Positions 62,155 through 64,000 of a DNA stretch of 64,000 nucleotides are shown in pieces. The stretch covers positions 37,145 to 101,144 of the forward strand of contig JAHRFX010000110.1 in assembly GCA_019084405.1 (NCBI GenBank). The letters are read 5' to 3'. This DNA comes from Methanobacterium sp. (GTDB taxonomy: Archaea; Methanobacteriota; Methanobacteria; Methanobacteriales; Methanobacteriaceae). The position numbers and the translations under genes are program-made. The notes below the pieces were generated by a model. That model had not been told where the DNA came from. It saw only the letters and a program-made list of their open reading frames with translations, and did no database searches. How positions within the stretch are numbered: position 1 is the first letter of the stretch; each line of letters opens with the position of its first letter.

Positions 62155-62344
62155 TTAGCCGCCATGAATTACAGGGATAATTTTTATTTTATCCCCTGGA
62201 TTTAATATGGTGTTTTCCAGGGCAATCTGTTTGTTTTTTTTTAACTATCACCGTTAATGGGCTTATTTGGAGATTATCCAGAAGTTCCTTAACAGTGAGA
62301 CTTTTTTTAAAAGTTAGGATAGAATCCTGAAATTCAACTTCCAT
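62155..62344 (-). pseudogene. thiS: ThiS-like sulfur carrier gene with one-base shift
   Basis: From the ATG at 62344 the frame gives MEVEFQDSILTFKKSLTV and then VKELLDN-LQISPLTVIVKK, and runs into an A9 tract (62233-62241 on the plus strand as T9). Without one A it continues KQIALENTILNPGDKIKII and ends PVIHGG at a stop, the beta-grasp end of ThiS. 190 bases minus one is exactly 63 codons. So the gene is broken, mis-sequenced, or expressed through slippage on A9. First gene of the thi set, behind two operators. Confidence 0.82.
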
Positions 62345-62388
62345 GCAATGTCCCTTGTACCTTTAAGCGTCTTTAAGACCGGATGTTC

Positions 62389-62418
62389 ATTAACAATTGT
62401 TATATGACTATTGTTATA
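62389..62418. promoter_or_regulatory. Tandem operator pair, thiS-thiI-thi4 promoter
   Basis: ATTAACAATTGTTATA (62389-62404) and TATGACTATTGTTATA (62403-62418), again offset 14 bp with two shared bases, 45-75 bases upstream of the thiS start. Confidence 0.72.
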
Positions 62419-62514
62419 TAAAGATTTTCATGTTGTTAATGAATAAATAAAAGATAATAAGGCCCTAGGGCCTCACAATTTAAATATTAGTAAATTTTTA
62501 CACATGGGACCTCT

Positions 62515-63648
62515 TTAGCCCAGGGCCAGGGAAAGGTCTTCAATTAAATCATCTTCGTCTTCTAAACCAATTGAAAGCCGGATTAGCTTATCAGTTATAC
62601 CTGCTTTTTTACGTGCCAGGGGAGTCATGGAAGCATGACTCATGGTGGCTGCATGCTCCACCAGTGAATCCGCCCCTCCTAATGACTCTGCCAGGGAGAA
62701 TATTTCCAGTTTATTTAAGAATGGTTTCACCTCATTTTTTAAATTAAAAGATACCACTCCCCCAAAGCCTTTCATTTGTCTTTGGGCAATATCATGGCCA
62801 GGATGGGAGGGAAGTCCGGGATAGAATACCTCTTCTGTCCGGGAGTGATCATCTAAAAATTCCGCCACTGCCTGAGCACCAGCAGCATGCTGTTTCATTC
62901 GCAATGGCAGTGTTTTAAGACCCCTCAAAATCAGCCAGGAATCAAAAGGTGCAGCATTGGTGCCCAGTCCATTTAATAAGAAATGAATATCCTCTGATAG
63001 CTTAGGAGAAGTGGTTATTACTGTCCCTCCTATCACATCACTGTGCCCATTAAGGTATTTGGTGGTGGAGTGTATCACCAGGTCAATACCCCATTCAATT
63101 GGTTTTAGGAAATAAGGGGTGGCAAAGGTGTTATCAGCCACCGTTAGTATATCCTGGTTACTTTCCTGGGCCACCCGGGAAATCATCTCCAGATCGGTGA
63201 TATTTAAGAGGGGATTGGAAGGTGTTTCACCCCAAATCATTCTGGTGTTAGGTTTAATGGCATCTTGCAAGGCATCTTCATCATCAAGTCGCAGGAAAGT
63301 AAATTCAATACCAAATTTAGGGAGAATTTCTGCAAATAAACGATAAGTACCCCCATATATATCATCACAGGATACTACATGGTCCCCTGCCTTTAAAAGA
63401 TGGAGGGTGGTGGAGATAGCCGACATTCCACTGGAAAAAGCAAAGCCGTTATGGCCTCCTTCTAAGATGGCCAAGGCACTTTCCAGACTACTACGGGTAG
63501 GATTACTGGTCCGGGAATAATCATGTTCTTTAGGTTTTTTATAATCATCAAATACGAAAGTGGAAGTCTGATAAATAGGGGTTGAAATAGCCCCGGTAAC
63601 AGGATCCGGCTTTCGGCCAGCATGTACAGATTTTGTTTTAAATTTCAT
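62515..63648 (-). CDS. Cystathionine gamma-synthase/gamma-lyase family enzyme
   Basis: 377 residues, PLP lysine K197 in IHSTTKYLNGHSD, SSGMSAIST substrate region. The family covers cystathionine gamma-synthase, gamma-lyase and methionine gamma-lyase, which sequence alone does not separate well. With MetY in the window, a gamma-lyase making cysteine from cystathionine, or a synthase, are both possible. GAGGAA precedes the ATG, with operator-like sites upstream. Confidence 0.88.
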   Translation of the reverse strand: MKFKTKSVHAGRKPDPVTGAISTPIYQTSTFVFDDYKKPKEHDYSRTSNPTRSSLESALAILEGGHNGFAFSSGMSAISTTLHLLKAGDHVVSCDDIYGGTYRLFAEILPKFGIEFTFLRLDDEDALQDAIKPNTRMIWGETPSNPLLNITDLEMISRVAQESNQDILTVADNTFATPYFLKPIEWGIDLVIHSTTKYLNGHSDVIGGTVITTSPKLSEDIHFLLNGLGTNAAPFDSWLILRGLKTLPLRMKQHAAGAQAVAEFLDDHSRTEEVFYPGLPSHPGHDIAQRQMKGFGGVVSFNLKNEVKPFLNKLEIFSLAESLGGADSLVEHAATMSHASMTPLARKKAGITDKLIRLSIGLEDEDDLIEDLSLALG

Positions 63649-63680
63649 TTTAATTCCTCAAATTTGCCATATTTTGGAAT

Positions 63681-63720
63681 ATATACTATTGTTATAATAC
63701 TATATATAACAATCGTTAAT
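63681..63720. promoter_or_regulatory. Operator candidates upstream of the cystathionine enzyme gene
   Basis: TATAACAATCGTTAAT (63705-63720) with two right-half mismatches, and a weaker ATATACTATTGTTATA (63681-63696), 24 bp apart. Confidence 0.5.
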
Positions 63721-63789
63721 TTAAAGTTAACCTTAGCTTCAAGTTTATAAAAACATTAGCATTAAAAATAATTAAAATTTATTTTTTAA

Positions 63790-64000
63790 AAATTACCTGT
63801 CAAATATATTCAAAAAATTTTATATGGATTATTAGAAACTGATGAAATAAATGAAGATTTTATTAAAGAAGAATTTAAAAAACAACAAATATCCAATGAA
63901 AAATTACAAGAAAAAAATATATGAAGCTACTAAAAAACCATTTAAGACAAATTCTGCAATTAAAAAAAAAGAATTGACAGAATTTTCAAGAATACAGAAA
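63790..64000 (+). other. Possible coding remnant at the window edge
   Basis: A frame from 63790 (no start codon, stop just upstream) reads protein-like LETDEINEDFIKEEF and ends after an A7 run. Removing one A joins it to the frame that runs open to the edge (YEATKKPFKTNSAIKK). It may be a decayed gene. Nothing recognisable, and cut by the window end. Confidence 0.3.

Overview
The window comes from a mesophilic, AT-rich methanogenic archaeon, most likely a Methanobacterium or close relative (Methanobacteriales). The signs are archaeal genes (archaeal-type phosphopantothenate synthetase, ApgM, UPF0200 and UPF0201 proteins, class III prepilins with their peptidase), ribosome binding sites of the GGTGAT/GGAGG type with many GTG and TTG starts, and the block asnB-gatC-ACT protein-hom-apgM-pyrG. 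I recall the same order from Methanothermobacter. No rRNA, CRISPR array or origin was seen.

Layout. 35-1677: a two-component pair. 1860-9201: uvrA, uvrB and uvrC. 9513-13965: a REC-PAS sensor, a KaiC-like ATPase, an M42 peptidase, a small membrane protein and a CoA-pathway enzyme. 14103-15042: UPF0200 and UPF0201 proteins. 15106-16552: an ISH6-like insertion sequence with an exact 8-bp target duplication and a transposase broken by two single-base shifts. 16586-26476: a diphthamide-type PP-loop enzyme, then a surface-filament cluster of prepilins, large pseudopilin-like proteins, membrane proteins and an A24 prepilin peptidase. 26573-33107: housekeeping genes for CTP, glycolysis, homoserine, Gln-tRNA/Asn-tRNA amidation and asparagine.

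33209-63720 is a sulfur island. In order it holds two paralogous HTH regulators, cysE and cysK; a small Cys/His-rich membrane-anchored peptide; a nitrogenase-like nifDKH set co-oriented with a secreted CC-peptide gene and a sulfonate-type ABC transporter; NifX-like and flavin-reductase-like genes; a MoaD-like sulfur carrier with a cytosolic solute-binding-fold protein; an Fe-S GMC oxidoreductase, an E1-like adenylyltransferase and HdrC, HdrB and HdrA relatives that have lost some Fe-S ligands; cysS with tRNA-Cys; metY, metX-CBS, iscS and iscU; a thiS (frameshifted)-thiI-thi4-MOSC set; and a cystathionine gamma-synthase/lyase.

What ties the island together is a palindrome, TATAACNNNNGTTATA. 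It is present in perfect form ten times and in near form about a dozen more, always in promoters of these sulfur genes. In four promoters two copies lie exactly 14 bp apart. One of the two HTH regulators ends in EIFSEGEGI, nearly identical to the C-terminal tail EIFSEGGGI of the adjacent CysE. In the bacterial cysteine synthase complex the CysE tail is the peptide that enters the CysK active site, so this regulator may be controlled by CysK through tail mimicry. The other regulator instead carries a five-Cys/one-His C-terminal segment that could hold a metal or Fe-S cluster.

My reading, which is inference, is a sulfur-limitation regulon. A repressor pair reads the state of cysteine synthase and perhaps of Fe-S or sulfide, and controls uptake of an organosulfur compound, its reduction by a nitrogenase-like enzyme, and sulfur trafficking into Cys, Met, Fe-S clusters, thiamine and thiolated tRNA.
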